Below, one piece after another: positions 32,938 through 41,772 of a DNA stretch of 48,743 nucleotides (positions are counted from its first letter, which is position 1; each line of letters opens with the position of its first letter). The position numbers and the translations under genes are program-made. The DNA lies in contig JAFSXR010000005.1 in NCBI GenBank assembly GCA_017443985.1, positions 1 through 48,743 on the forward strand, in the 5' to 3' direction. The DNA comes from Synergistaceae bacterium. GTDB lineage: Bacteria; Synergistota; Synergistia; Synergistales; Aminobacteriaceae. The notes under the pieces were generated by a model. The model did no database searches and was not told where the DNA came from. It worked only from the letters and a program-made list of their open reading frames with translations.

Positions 32938-33573
32938 TCATCTGGGCCAATAAGGATTTAATTCGCGTTCTTCGCCGATGCTTGTATCCGGGCCGTGTCC
33001 TGGTAAAACGTGAAGACCGTCGTTAAATTCCGCGAGTTTTCTCAAAGAATTTTCGAGCTTTATTTCATCTCCGCCCTCTAAATCAGTCCGACCTACACTC
33101 TGAGCGAACAGAGTATCGCCTGAAATTAAAATGCTATGCCCGTCTTTATCGCTGATTAAAAAACACACGCTGCCTTCAGTGTGTCCGGGAGTTTCAATGA
33201 CTTTTATCTTGTAGCCCGGAAAATCGATGACGCTGCCTTCTTCGACAGTTTTGAAATCTTCAATGCCGTCGCACTTTACGCCCAATAAAGCCTGAAGTTT
33301 TTTTGACGGGTGCTTCAGAGCGAAAGCGTCATTTTTTCCGATGTAAATATTATTTCCGACCAGCGGCACAAGTTCATGAATACCGGCTATGTGATCTATA
33401 TGCCCGTGTGTTAATAAAACCATTGTTAATTTTAAGTTATTCGCGCTTATAAAATCCGTAACGTCTTTTGTTTTTCCGCCCGGGTCAATAAAAAATGCCT
33501 CGTGGGTTTCTTCGTCCCAGAATAAATATCCGTTAGTCCATAATGCGCCCAGTGGAAATCTTTTATAATTCAT
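32938..33573 (-). CDS. MBL-fold metallo-hydrolase, glyoxalase II-like
   Basis: Di-metal hydrolase of 211 residues. The THGHIDHIAG motif supplies the T-H-x-H-x-D-H ligands, with further ligands in ETPGHTEGSVCF, ISGDTLF and VLPGHGPDTS. This is the short glyoxalase II-like or persulfide dioxygenase-like form. The substrate is unknown. It sits 2 bp after the coiled-coil protein gene and 30 bp before mreB, within the minus-strand run. Confidence 0.9.
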   Translation of the reverse strand: MNYKRFPLGALWTNGYLFWDEETHEAFFIDPGGKTKDVTDFISANNLKLTMVLLTHGHIDHIAGIHELVPLVGNNIYIGKNDAFALKHPSKKLQALLGVKCDGIEDFKTVEEGSVIDFPGYKIKVIETPGHTEGSVCFLISDKDGHSILISGDTLFAQSVGRTDLEGGDEIKLENSLRKLAEFNDGLHVLPGHGPDTSIGEERELNPYWPR

Positions 33574-33575
33574 GA

Positions 33576-34115
33576 TTAAATTGCTCCCTTTGATTTTGCT
33601 TCCAGTAAAAGACGCTCGAATAATTTTTCAACGTCCTCGATAGTGAGTGAGCTGCGCTTGGCCTCTGTATGTTCTGTCCACCATTTTTGAATAAACGGCA
33701 GGCCAACGACAAGCCCAAGAATGATTGACCACAAATAAATACTGTTATTCAAGTCTCCTATACGTACTTTAACGTCGTCGCGCAAATCTTCCATTCTCGC
33801 CGCTACTCCTTCGATACGGCCTGACAGCGATGTATTAACATCTTCGATACGTTTAGATAATGAAGTATTAACATCTTCAATTCTCTTTTCTAAGCTGTTT
33901 ACACGTTCTTCTAAAACAATTACCCGTTCAGTCAATTTTGTTACAGCTTCCGTTAATGTGTCCAGCTTTTTTTCTATTCTGTCGAGCTTTGAATTTATAT
34001 TTTTCATTTCGACTTCAAAAAGATCTTTGCGGACGTAAATATCATCGCTCACAGCACCGTAAGAACACGAGCAAAACGTAATTATAATTAAAAATGCTAA
34101 TAAAAATTTTTTCAT
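33576..34115 (-). CDS. Exported coiled-coil protein with hendecad repeats
   Basis: Unrecognised 179-residue protein. There is an N-terminal hydrophobic signal (2-20) with Cys at 15 and 17 but no clean lipobox, then a long coiled coil (about 35-120). The coiled coil contains two exact 11-residue repeats KRIEDVNTSLS followed by a diverged third (GRIEGVAARME). A membrane helix follows at about 127-145 (YLWSIILGLVVGLPFIQ), then a charged tail. It is probably membrane-bound with the coil on one side. No function can be assigned; it lies between dtd and the MBL gene. Confidence 0.75.
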   Translation of the reverse strand: MKKFLLAFLIIITFCSCSYGAVSDDIYVRKDLFEVEMKNINSKLDRIEKKLDTLTEAVTKLTERVIVLEERVNSLEKRIEDVNTSLSKRIEDVNTSLSGRIEGVAARMEDLRDDVKVRIGDLNNSIYLWSIILGLVVGLPFIQKWWTEHTEAKRSSLTIEDVEKLFERLLLEAKSKGAI

Positions 34116-34143
34116 TCCTAACTCCTACCTCCTAACTCCTAAC
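34115..34143 (-). repeat. TAGGAGT-type 7-nt tandem motif before the coiled-coil gene
   Basis: On the minus strand reads GAGTTAGGAGTTAGGAGGTA then GGAGTTAGG: four units filling the whole gap between the dtd stop and the next ATG. Confidence 0.75.
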
Positions 34144-34596
34144 TCATTCCGGCGAGTCTACTATGAAAGTTACAGGGCCGTCATTAATAATTTCTACTTC
34201 CATGTCCGCGCCGAACTCTCCGCAGGAAATTTTTTTAAGTCCTAGAGTTTTTACTTTCTCAACGAAATAATTATAAATTCTTTCAGCTTCTTCCGGTTTC
34301 GCGGCATCGCTGAAGCCCGGCCTGCGTCCCTTTGCGCACGAAGCGTAGAGCGTGAACTGCGACACTAATAAAACTTCGCCGTTAATGTCCTGCAATGATA
34401 AATTCATTTTTCCGTCAGCATCGTTAAAAATTCTAAGCCCAAGCATTTTTTCCGCGAGCCAGTCAGCTTTTTTTTCGTCGTCGCCGTGAGTTACTCCGAT
34501 TAAAACACACATGCCCTGATTAATTTCGCGCTTATCCTTTTCGTTGCCGTCTATGATAACTGAAGCGCGCTTCACCCTCTGAATTAATAATCTCAA
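34144..34596 (-). CDS. dtd: D-aminoacyl-tRNA deacylase
   Basis: Removes D-amino acids (and glycine) mischarged on tRNA. Family motifs are MRLLIQRVKRASVIIDG at the start, the catalytic SQFTLYASCAKGRRPGF, and NDGPVTFIVDSPE at the C-terminus (consensus N-x-G-P-V-T). Its 150 residues are normal. It starts 3 bp after the rel stop, so they are co-transcribed. Confidence 0.96.
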   Translation of the reverse strand: MRLLIQRVKRASVIIDGNEKDKREINQGMCVLIGVTHGDDEKKADWLAEKMLGLRIFNDADGKMNLSLQDINGEVLLVSQFTLYASCAKGRRPGFSDAAKPEEAERIYNYFVEKVKTLGLKKISCGEFGADMEVEIINDGPVTFIVDSPE

Positions 34597-34599
34597 AAT

Positions 34600-36924
34600 T
34601 TAATCCCTCCTTACGACTTCTATAATGCCTCTGACTTCATTCAATCTTGCCATGATCGCGTATAAATGTTCAAGATTTTTTACGCGCAGATCTATTTTAA
34701 TCCGCATTAAACTATTTCCGGCCATTACCGCCTTAATTCCTACAAGGCTTGAGCCTTCAAAAGATATTGCCTTATTAACGTCGCTGATAAGTTCCTCGCG
34801 TTCTTCGCCTTCAGCGTTTAATTTAGCTACGTAGAGATTTGCTCTTCGGCCTGAATTATTTTCATTATTTGCCCATTCGACTTTTATTTTTCTTTCGTCA
34901 GTTTTTCCGGCGATACTTTTACAGTCAACGCGGTGAATAGTTATTCCGCGCCTCATTGACGAATAGCCGACAATCTCATCGCCCGGTACAGGCGCACAGC
35001 AGCTCGCGAGCGTTACGCTGACACCGCCTTCTCCCTCGACAAGAATATCAGATTTATTATCTTTCTTTTGTTTTACGGGTTCAGCCTCAAAATTTACGGG
35101 CATATTTTGCGGCGCATTATGCTGAAGATACGCAAGAGCTAATTTTTGAGCAGCTTCGCCCGGCCCTATTGATCCTGAGCCGACTGCAATTAATTGTTCG
35201 TCAATGTTATTGAAATTTTCGCGCTTCACGTCATTCAATCCGCGCCGTTTGAGTTCGCGTTCAATTAATTTCCAGCCGCGTTCGAGTTTTTCATCGCGTT
35301 CTGATTTTTCGGCCTGCCTGAAGTAACTTCTGATTTTGCTTCGTGTTTTTGCGGAGCTGACGATTTTCAGCCAGTCCTTTGACGGCGAACTTTGAGGAGA
35401 TGTCAAAATTCTTACAATGTCGCCGTTGTGTAATTGAGTATTCAATGGCACGATGCGCCCGTTAATCGTCGCTCCGGCGCAGTGATTTCCGACTTCAGTG
35501 TGAACAGCGTAGGCAAAATCCAAAGTTGTCGAGCCGTTCGGCAAAATCATCGGCTTTCCGTCGGGCGTAAAGACGTATAACTCGCTTGTAAGCAAAATAT
35601 CGCTCTTCAATATGTCCATAAATTCCTGAGAGCTTCCGTTCTGCCCGGCTTCGAGTGCCTGACTTACCCAATTTAATTTTGCGTCCATTTCTTTGTTGAG
35701 TTTTTTACTGCCGCCGGATTTATAAACCCAATGAGCCGCGATGCCGTACTCGGCAAAATTATTCATCTCGTAAGTTCTAATTTGAATTTCAACGGGAACG
35801 CCGAAAGCCATTACGGTTGTATGCAAAGATTGATACATGTTGCTCTTAGGGTTTGCAATGTAGTCATCAAATTGTCCCGGAATAGGCACCCAAAGAGCAT
35901 GAACAACTCCTAAAACTGCGTAACAGGTCGAAACATCAGAGACAAGAACGCGCACCGCTAAAATATCGTAAAGTTCATCGAACGAAATTTTTTTTCGCTG
36001 CATCTTTTCGTAAATACTGTAATAATGTTTTGAGCGGCCTTTAATTCTGCACGGGATATTTTCTTTTTGTAAACGCTCCTCTAAAATTTTTCGCGTCTTG
36101 TCTATGACTTCGCCCATTTTCGGCATACGCTTTTTAACACGCAGTTCTACTTCGTCATAAATATCAGGCTGCAAATATTTGAATGATAAGTCCTCAAGTT
36201 CCCGCTTAATTTGATAAATTCCTAATCTGTGTGCTAAAGGCGCGTAAATTTCCATAGTTTCGCGCGCTATTCTGATTTGCTTGTCAGGTCTCATAACGTT
36301 CAGCGTGCGCATGTTATGAAGCCTGTCTGCAAGTTTTATTAACACCACGCGAATATCTTGAGCCATTACGATAAACATACGCCGTAAATTTTCGCTCGTT
36401 AAATCCTCACGCGACATAAATTCTTTTACATCTTCGCCGGCTAATTTTGTTACGCCCTTAACTAAAGTTTCAACGTCAGCTCCAAATTTTTCGATCAAGT
36501 CAGCCGAAGTTACATTCGTGTCCTCGATAGTGTCATGAAGCAACGCCGCCTCAAGCGTCGCCATGTCCAAGTGCATACCTGCCAAGATTAAAGCCGTGCT
36601 TAGTGTGTGAATGATGTACGGGTCGCCGGACTTTCTAAGCTGATGTTCATGAGCCTTCGCGGCAAAAACAAAAGCCTCGCCGAGCCTGTTCATCTGTTCG
36701 GGATTTAGAGAAAGCATTGACTTTCCCCATAACTCCTGCCACACTGTTCGGACACACTCCTGTTGAGAATTTTTAGGAATTTTTGAGAAAAATTCATCGC
36801 GCAGGGCGTACATGTCATGCAAAAAATTTGATGAATTGTCTATTGAGGGAATAGTATTTATAATCGAAGAAAAAGTCTGGCTGCCGGTCTCTAAGGTCTC
36901 ATGCTCATCAGCCATTTTATTCAC
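34600..36924 (-). CDS. rel: Bifunctional (p)ppGpp synthetase/hydrolase (Rel/SpoT)
   Basis: Makes and degrades the alarmone (p)ppGpp. Order: an N-terminal extension of about 90 residues, an HD hydrolase domain (LRKSGDPYIIH, LLHDTIEDT and KLADRLHNMRTL all intact), the synthetase domain (DILAVRVLVSD, FDDYIANPKSNMYQSLHTTV), TGS (YVFTPDGKPMILPNGST), a zinc-finger-like CCAPVPGDEIVGY segment, and a C-terminal ACT domain. At 774 residues it is slightly long because of the N-terminal extension. It overlaps recJ by 4 bp (ATGA). Confidence 0.96.
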   Translation of the reverse strand: MNKMADEHETLETGSQTFSSIINTIPSIDNSSNFLHDMYALRDEFFSKIPKNSQQECVRTVWQELWGKSMLSLNPEQMNRLGEAFVFAAKAHEHQLRKSGDPYIIHTLSTALILAGMHLDMATLEAALLHDTIEDTNVTSADLIEKFGADVETLVKGVTKLAGEDVKEFMSREDLTSENLRRMFIVMAQDIRVVLIKLADRLHNMRTLNVMRPDKQIRIARETMEIYAPLAHRLGIYQIKRELEDLSFKYLQPDIYDEVELRVKKRMPKMGEVIDKTRKILEERLQKENIPCRIKGRSKHYYSIYEKMQRKKISFDELYDILAVRVLVSDVSTCYAVLGVVHALWVPIPGQFDDYIANPKSNMYQSLHTTVMAFGVPVEIQIRTYEMNNFAEYGIAAHWVYKSGGSKKLNKEMDAKLNWVSQALEAGQNGSSQEFMDILKSDILLTSELYVFTPDGKPMILPNGSTTLDFAYAVHTEVGNHCAGATINGRIVPLNTQLHNGDIVRILTSPQSSPSKDWLKIVSSAKTRSKIRSYFRQAEKSERDEKLERGWKLIERELKRRGLNDVKRENFNNIDEQLIAVGSGSIGPGEAAQKLALAYLQHNAPQNMPVNFEAEPVKQKKDNKSDILVEGEGGVSVTLASCCAPVPGDEIVGYSSMRRGITIHRVDCKSIAGKTDERKIKVEWANNENNSGRRANLYVAKLNAEGEEREELISDVNKAISFEGSSLVGIKAVMAGNSLMRIKIDLRVKNLEHLYAIMARLNEVRGIIEVVRRD

Positions 36925-38615
36925 TCCTTTCTGTTTTCTATGACGGCGCAGTCGAGAATAAATTGCAGCTGTTCTGTATTGCGCCAGTAGTCTAAACGCG
37001 GGTGATATACAAAGCCTTTTATATCACTCATCGCCGCTAAAAATTCTTTCGGTGAAATATTAAAAGCCAAAATTTTAGAATTTTGAATTTGTATGTAGCT
37101 GTGTTTGTTATCTTTTCCTAAGGGATTTATTTCTGTTATCTCAGGATTATTTTCAGTAAATAATTTCGGTGCAGGGTTATTATTTCCGAACGGGCCAAGC
37201 TCCGAAATCATACGCCATTCAGAAATTTTTATGTCCGACGGCAAAATCCTAATCACGGGCGTTAATTTTTCCGGGATTATTTTTATGTTCGTCAAAATAT
37301 TTTCTAAATCTTCCTGAACTGACGGCCAATTCTCGCTTAAAACTGAGAAGCCTGCCGCGTATTTATGACCGCCCCAAGCGTCGAGCTTTTCCGAAATTTC
37401 TTTCAATACTCCGACAGCGTCGCCGCCTTCAGGAACTCTTAAAGTCCCTCGTATAACTTTTCCTGAATTTGCAGGAGCAGCAAGCGCGATCGGCCTGTTA
37501 TATTCCGCGCATATCCTGCTGGCAACTCCGCTCAAAACACCGATGGGCCATTCAGGATTAAATAAAACTTTTTGCGTTATAGTTCCGTCTGAAATTCCGC
37601 TGTCGATTTTTTTTGCTATCTCTTCAGTTAATGACTGACGCTTGCGGTTAATTCTCGTTAATTCGTTCACGCATGAATATACAGCTTCATTGCTGCCCGT
37701 GCCCAGCAAAGCCCTAACGCCTACATCGGCCGTCGCAATTCTTCCCGGAGCGTTTAGACACGGAATAACCCTCATAGAGAGATGCTCTTCAGAAAGCTGT
37801 GATTTATTTAAGCCGAGACAGTCAATTAGTGCGCCGAGCCCCCGTCTTGGGTTTGTGCGCATCAAATTTATTCCGTAGCGTACTAATAATCTGTTCAAAT
37901 TATGAAGGGGCATACAGTCGGCTATCGTGGCAATGGCTGCAAGGTCGATGGAATATTTCAGAAAATCCCGCGACATTATCTTTTCTTTGCACGCCCAGCA
38001 CCATAAGACGGCAGTCGCGCAGATTTTTTGCTGCTCTCCGGCTTCCATGTTAATTGATGGATTTACTATTGTCGGGATTGTTACGGGTGCGGCTACTGAA
38101 TGATGATCAAAGACGAAAATATTTATCCCGGCGTTTTGTAATTTTTCAAGCATTGCGCTGTCATTCGTTCCGCAGTCAACTACAACGAGAGTGTTACACC
38201 CCCAAGAAATTACTTTATCTAAAATTTCAGAGTTAAGCCCGTAGCCGTGAGTGTCCCTTCGCGGAATAAAATAGCGGACCTGCGCGGCCTTGTGCCTAAA
38301 AATTTCCATTGCAAGAACAGTCGAGGATATTCCGTCCGTATCGTAATCGCCGTAAACTAAAACATTTCCGAAAGAACTTTTTGAATCCCATAAATTTTTT
38401 GCGGCCTTACCTCCCTCGCCCAAGTCGAGAGCCGCAAGCTGTTTTCTGAAATCCGGCCTTATCCATTCGCGCAGAGCGTCAATATTTTTATCGGGGCAGA
38501 GCATTTTCAAAAGTCCGGCGGCAAATTCCGGACATGAAAGCTCATTCGCAAGAAGCCGCGTCTGTTCGTCCATATTAAAAACTTTTATCTCAGAAGCTAA
38601 GCATGTCGGTATCAT
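36921..38615 (-). CDS. recJ: Single-strand-specific 5'-3' exonuclease RecJ
   Basis: DHH-family exonuclease of recombination and repair. Motif I is VYGDYDTDGISST, then VVDCGTND, motif III is VFDHHSV, and DHHA1 follows with GVLSGVASRICAEYNRP and GGHKYAAGFSV, then an OB fold. Its 564 residues are typical. ATG 38615 is preceded by AGGAGG overlapping the end of tadA, so this start is favoured over the Met 14 codons later. Confidence 0.95.
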   Translation of the reverse strand: MIPTCLASEIKVFNMDEQTRLLANELSCPEFAAGLLKMLCPDKNIDALREWIRPDFRKQLAALDLGEGGKAAKNLWDSKSSFGNVLVYGDYDTDGISSTVLAMEIFRHKAAQVRYFIPRRDTHGYGLNSEILDKVISWGCNTLVVVDCGTNDSAMLEKLQNAGINIFVFDHHSVAAPVTIPTIVNPSINMEAGEQQKICATAVLWCWACKEKIMSRDFLKYSIDLAAIATIADCMPLHNLNRLLVRYGINLMRTNPRRGLGALIDCLGLNKSQLSEEHLSMRVIPCLNAPGRIATADVGVRALLGTGSNEAVYSCVNELTRINRKRQSLTEEIAKKIDSGISDGTITQKVLFNPEWPIGVLSGVASRICAEYNRPIALAAPANSGKVIRGTLRVPEGGDAVGVLKEISEKLDAWGGHKYAAGFSVLSENWPSVQEDLENILTNIKIIPEKLTPVIRILPSDIKISEWRMISELGPFGNNNPAPKLFTENNPEITEINPLGKDNKHSYIQIQNSKILAFNISPKEFLAAMSDIKGFVYHPRLDYWRNTEQLQFILDCAVIENRKE

Positions 38616-38617
38616 TT

Positions 38618-39070
38618 TTATCTATTCCTCCTGAGAAAAAAATAATCCTGAAGTATTTTTAGGCATTCATTTTTCATAACGCCGGATTTAATTTCGCAGA
38701 CGTGATTTAATCTTGTATCACACAAAATATTATAGAGTGTTCCGCCTGCGCCGGACTTGAAATTTTTTGCACCGTAAACGACACGGGAAATTCTTGCATT
38801 TACGCAGGCCCCTGCGCACATCGGGCAAGGCTCAAGAGTTACATAAAGAGTGCAGCCCATCAAATTCCAGCAGTTTAATTTTTCAGCGCACGAACGAATA
38901 GCGATAATCTCGGCGTGTTCTGTAGGGTCTGCCGCTTTTTTATCGCTGCCGGAACTCAAAATATTATTCTCACGGACAATTAATGCCCCGACAGGGACAT
39001 CACCGCGCGAAAATGCTTTTTTGGCCTCGTCAAGAGCTGCACTCATAAAATAATTATCGTTTGAACTCAT
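38618..39070 (-). CDS. tadA: tRNA-specific adenosine deaminase
   Basis: Converts A34 to inosine in tRNA-Arg(ACG). Zinc site HAEIIAIRSC (His ligand and catalytic Glu) and PCPMCAGAC (two Cys ligands). Its 150 residues are normal. It overlaps the YhcH-like gene by 4 bp and is followed 2 bp later by recJ. Confidence 0.94.
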   Translation of the reverse strand: MSSNDNYFMSAALDEAKKAFSRGDVPVGALIVRENNILSSGSDKKAADPTEHAEIIAIRSCAEKLNCWNLMGCTLYVTLEPCPMCAGACVNARISRVVYGAKNFKSGAGGTLYNILCDTRLNHVCEIKSGVMKNECLKILQDYFFLRRNR

Positions 39071-39516
39071 ATTTTTACTTTCAGCACAATTTTTTTGACA
39101 CGTCCCTGCTGATGAAAATAAACTCCGGGCTTGTGAGCGTCCTCCGGCATGAATAAAATAAACTGTCCCTTCGGTGCCTGAAGATAAACGCCCTCGCCGT
39201 TATAAAGAGCCGTATCTTTTTCAGCGTTATATTCTTTTGCGTCTTTCATGTCCTTAACAGGCGCGTAGCCGAACCATTCTTCGCCCTCAAGAGTTATGTG
39301 AATGTCTATGTGATTTTTATGCGCTTCAAATAATTTTTTATCACTTTCAGCCGTTTCAATTTCAAAGACTTCAAAGCGGACATTTTCGCCGTCAATCTGA
39401 TATTTTCCCAACGGAATAGAAAAAAGATCATGCTCCGCCATGTACTGAAGGCCAAGCCGAACGCCCTCTCCGAGTCCGCTGTAACGTGAAGGATATTGAA
39501 TAGTGCCAAGTATCAT
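39067..39516 (-). CDS. YhcH/YjgK/YiaL family protein
   Basis: Cupin-like beta-barrel protein of about 150 residues. The family signature includes HKNHIDIHITLEGEEWFGYAP and FMPEDAHKPGV, with the His/Glu metal ligands. Related TabA is linked to biofilm regulation and YiaL to sugar metabolism; the substrate here is unknown. The frame is open from 39591, but ATG 39516 (GGAG 10 nt upstream) gives the family start MILGTIQYPSRY. It is the first gene of the ten-gene minus run, after a TATAAT promoter. Confidence 0.9.
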   Translation of the reverse strand: MILGTIQYPSRYSGLGEGVRLGLQYMAEHDLFSIPLGKYQIDGENVRFEVFEIETAESDKKLFEAHKNHIDIHITLEGEEWFGYAPVKDMKDAKEYNAEKDTALYNGEGVYLQAPKGQFILFMPEDAHKPGVYFHQQGRVKKIVLKVKI

Positions 39517-39546
39517 AAATTTTTCAACTCCGTTTTTTTGCTGTGT

Positions 39547-39552
39547 ATTATA
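39547..39552 (-). promoter_or_regulatory. -10 box for the ten-gene minus-strand run
   Basis: TATAAT on the minus strand, about 30 bp before the YhcH-like ATG, inside GTGTATAATACAC, a 13-nt palindrome that could also be an operator. The -35 is weak (TTCAAG at 17-bp spacing). Confidence 0.5.
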
Positions 39553-39589
39553 CACGTGAAAATTTTGCTCTTGAAATTTTAACAGCCGC

Positions 39590-39691
39590 AAAAAAATTTT
39601 TTGATTCTATTTTTTTAACCTGCTCCGCAAAAAATTATGAGAGCTAAAAAATTTTAATATTTTGGTAGGTGTAAATGTAATTGTAAAAAAA
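39590..39691 (+). repeat. Dispersed intergenic repeat, copy B
   Basis: Second copy of the element at 23721-23820, same orientation, with GGTAGGTGTAAATGTAATTG near its end. Directly after it, 39692-39719 forms an imperfect palindrome (ATGGCTCCCAAAAA with TTTTTGAGAACCAT) that copy A lacks. Confidence 0.7.
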
Positions 39692-39756
39692 TGGCTCCCA
39701 AAAATTTTTGAGAACCATTTATAAAAATTATATCACTAAAAATTTTTATTCTTTCC

Positions 39757-39784
39757 TTGACTTTGAATCAGTTTGCTGTAAAAT
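39757..39784 (+). promoter_or_regulatory. Promoter of tRNA-Val
   Basis: -35 TTGACT (39757-39762), 16-bp spacer, -10 TAAAAT (39779-39784), ending 21 bp before the mature tRNA 5' end. This is the best two-box promoter seen in the window. Confidence 0.75.
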
Positions 39785-39805
39785 TTTCTAGATAAAAAAA
39801 TTACC

Positions 39806-39881
39806 GGGTGATTAGCTCAGGGGTAGTAGCGCTTCCTTCACACGGAAGAGGTCAGAAGTTCGATCCTTCTATCACCCACCA
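39806..39881 (+). tRNA. tRNA-Val (anticodon CAC), CCA encoded
   Basis: 76 nt folding as a cloverleaf. Acceptor stem GGGTGAT / ATCACCC; D-arm with GCTCAGGGGTAGTAGC; anticodon stem TTCC/GGAA with 7-nt loop TTCACAC, giving anticodon CAC (Val, codon GUG); T-arm AGAAG-TTCGATC-CTTCT. Discriminator A and CCA are encoded (39878-39881). It stands alone. Confidence 0.95.
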
Positions 39882-39920
39882 GAATATAAAATATAATCCG
39901 ACAGGCTCGGTGCTGAATAG

Positions 39921-39955
39921 AAACTCGCTCAAAAGGCGAGTTTGTTGTTATTTTA
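39921..39955 (+). terminator. Terminator after tRNA-Val
   Basis: Perfect 8-bp stem AAACTCGC / GCGAGTTT with loop TCAAAAG, followed by the T-rich GTTGTTATTTT. Confidence 0.75.
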
Positions 39956-40013
39956 GAAGCGTTAAGTGTAAAATAAAATCCATGAAACTTTTTTGATGAA
40001 GGAGTTTTTTTGA

Positions 40014-40601
40014 ATGAAGAGAATGAAGAAAAATTTTTTGCCATCAATATTTTTTATTTTATTCGTGTCTTTTATGTCCGGCACTGCTTCGGCTCAATCA
40101 CTGTGGGACGATAACACGAGCTGGTATTCTGATGCCAGGCCCGGCAAGGTCGGCGACATCATAACAGTATTAATTAATGAACGGACGGACGCTAAGGACG
40201 AAGCCACTACTGAAGTTACGAAAAGTGCAGCTAGCCAAGTCAACGAAGGCACAGGAATTTTAAGATTTATAAAAGCATTGACCTTTTCTGCAAATAACAG
40301 CTCAACCGGCGAAGGCACAACCGAACGCAAACATCACGCAACGGGAACTCTTGCCTGCCTAGTAACTGAAGTTTTGCCCAACGGAAATTTAGTTATCGAA
40401 GGCACACGCGACATCAGGACGAGCGAAGAGACGCTGCAGTTTCAATTATTCGGGGTCATACGTCCGCAAGATGTCAACGCCGACAATCAAATTAACAGCT
40501 CTTTAATCGCTAATGCTGAAATCGCCGTCAAGGGGCGCGGAGTAATCTCACGCACTCAAAAAGTCGGACTAATCACGCAGATTTTACAGACGGTCTTTTA
40601 A
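40014..40601 (+). CDS. flgH: Flagellar L-ring protein FlgH, without lipobox
   Basis: Forms the outer-membrane ring around the flagellar rod. There is a signal peptide at about 1-27 (ends GTASAQS). GDIITVLINERTDAKDEA is the family hallmark; TGTLACLVTEVLPNGNLVIEG and the C-terminal GRGVISRTQKVGLITQIL are also FlgH-like. Its 195 residues are near normal. No Cys occurs at the cleavage site, so unlike enterobacterial FlgH it is not an obvious lipoprotein. It starts flgH-flgI-flgJ; flgA and rod genes are not present here. Confidence 0.94.
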   Translation: MKRMKKNFLPSIFFILFVSFMSGTASAQSLWDDNTSWYSDARPGKVGDIITVLINERTDAKDEATTEVTKSAASQVNEGTGILRFIKALTFSANNSSTGEGTTERKHHATGTLACLVTEVLPNGNLVIEGTRDIRTSEETLQFQLFGVIRPQDVNADNQINSSLIANAEIAVKGRGVISRTQKVGLITQILQTVF

Positions 40602-40604
40602 TTC

Positions 40605-40634
40605 AGGCAGGAGTTAGAAGGTAGGAGGTAGGAA
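40605..40634 (+). repeat. TAGGAGT-type 7-nt tandem motif before flgI
   Basis: AGGCAGGAGTTAGAAGGTAG then GAGGTAGGAA: four imperfect 7-nt units filling the flgH-flgI gap and supplying the flgI ribosome-binding site. Confidence 0.7.
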
Positions 40635-41768
40635 GTGAAAATGAAGAAAATTTTTTTGATTTTAATTTTTATTTTTCTTGCGTGTGAAAGTTCCTTCGCT
40701 GCCGTAAATTTGCAGGATATGGATTTTTCGAGAGTTAATCCGCGAGTCAGAATAAAAGACATAACTGACGTAGAAGGAGCAAGAAATAATCAATTAACCG
40801 GCATCGGGCTTGTTACGGGTTTGAACGGAACGGGCGACAATTCTCAAATGGCCGTGCAAATGATGCGCAACATGATGAGAAATTTCGGAGTAACTCTTGA
40901 CGCTCGCTCTGTCAGGACAAGAAATATTGCCGTTGTCGCTTTGACTGCGAATTTACCGCCGTATGTCAGGCCCGGACAAAACATTGATGTCAACGTCAAC
41001 ACTATGGGCAACGCTTCGAGCCTTCAAGGCGGAATGTTAATTCAGTCGCCGTTAAGAGCTGCCGACGGAAAAGTTTACGCGGTTGCACAAGGGCCGGTTA
41101 TAGTCGGAGGAGGAAGCGCGCAGGGCGCAGGTGCAACACGTACTCAAAATATCCCGACTGCCGGAAGAGTTCCCAACGGAGCAATCGTTGAGCGCGAAGT
41201 CCCCAGCGATTACACAGCGGGCGGTCAGGTTGCTTTGCTGTTGAGAGACCCGGACTTCACGACATCTCAGAGAATTGCCGACGCTATTAACAGGGCTTAC
41301 GGAGTTGTTGCTTACGCCGCCGACGCAGGACGAGTCGAAATTAATCTGCCCGGCCAATACGTTCAAGCCCCTAATGCTTTTCTTGCGAACATGGGAGGAA
41401 TTGAAATTGAGCCCGACACTACCGCGAAAGTTGCAATTAACGAACGCACCGGCACTGTAGTTATGGGAGGCAATGTCAGGATCAGCGCGGTCGGAGTTGC
41501 GCACGGAAATTTAGTTGTCGAAGTTGCCGACGATCCTAACGTGGTACAGCCGGAAAGTTTCAGCGAGGGACGTACGGTCGTAACGCGCCGGACTGATATT
41601 ACTGTTGACGAAGAGGGCGGAAGCATGATAGCAATGCCGGCGACAACAACTGTAAGAGATTTAGTCCGAGTGATGAACTCATTAGGCGCGAAGCCTAGAG
41701 ACATTATAGAAATTTTACAGGCAATTAACCGCGCAGGGGCTTTGCACGGCGAATTAGTTACAATGTAA
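40635..41768 (+). CDS. flgI: Flagellar P-ring protein FlgI
   Basis: Periplasmic ring around the rod at the peptidoglycan layer. Signal peptide at about 1-22. Family motifs are VRIKDITDVEGARNNQLTGI, GLVTGLNGTGDN, LTANLPPYVRPGQNIDVNV and the C-terminal TTVRDLVRVMNSLGAKPRD. Its 377 residues are typical. It starts at GTG 40635 or ATG 40641; the latter has better spacing to the AGG cores. Confidence 0.96.
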   Translation: MKMKKIFLILIFIFLACESSFAAVNLQDMDFSRVNPRVRIKDITDVEGARNNQLTGIGLVTGLNGTGDNSQMAVQMMRNMMRNFGVTLDARSVRTRNIAVVALTANLPPYVRPGQNIDVNVNTMGNASSLQGGMLIQSPLRAADGKVYAVAQGPVIVGGGSAQGAGATRTQNIPTAGRVPNGAIVEREVPSDYTAGGQVALLLRDPDFTTSQRIADAINRAYGVVAYAADAGRVEINLPGQYVQAPNAFLANMGGIEIEPDTTAKVAINERTGTVVMGGNVRISAVGVAHGNLVVEVADDPNVVQPESFSEGRTVVTRRTDITVDEEGGSMIAMPATTTVRDLVRVMNSLGAKPRDIIEILQAINRAGALHGELVTM

Positions 41769-41772
41769 TTTC

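Noticed and set aside
39808..39996. 62-codon frame over the tRNA-Val region
   Set aside because: It covers a tRNA and its terminator, with no ribosome-binding site.
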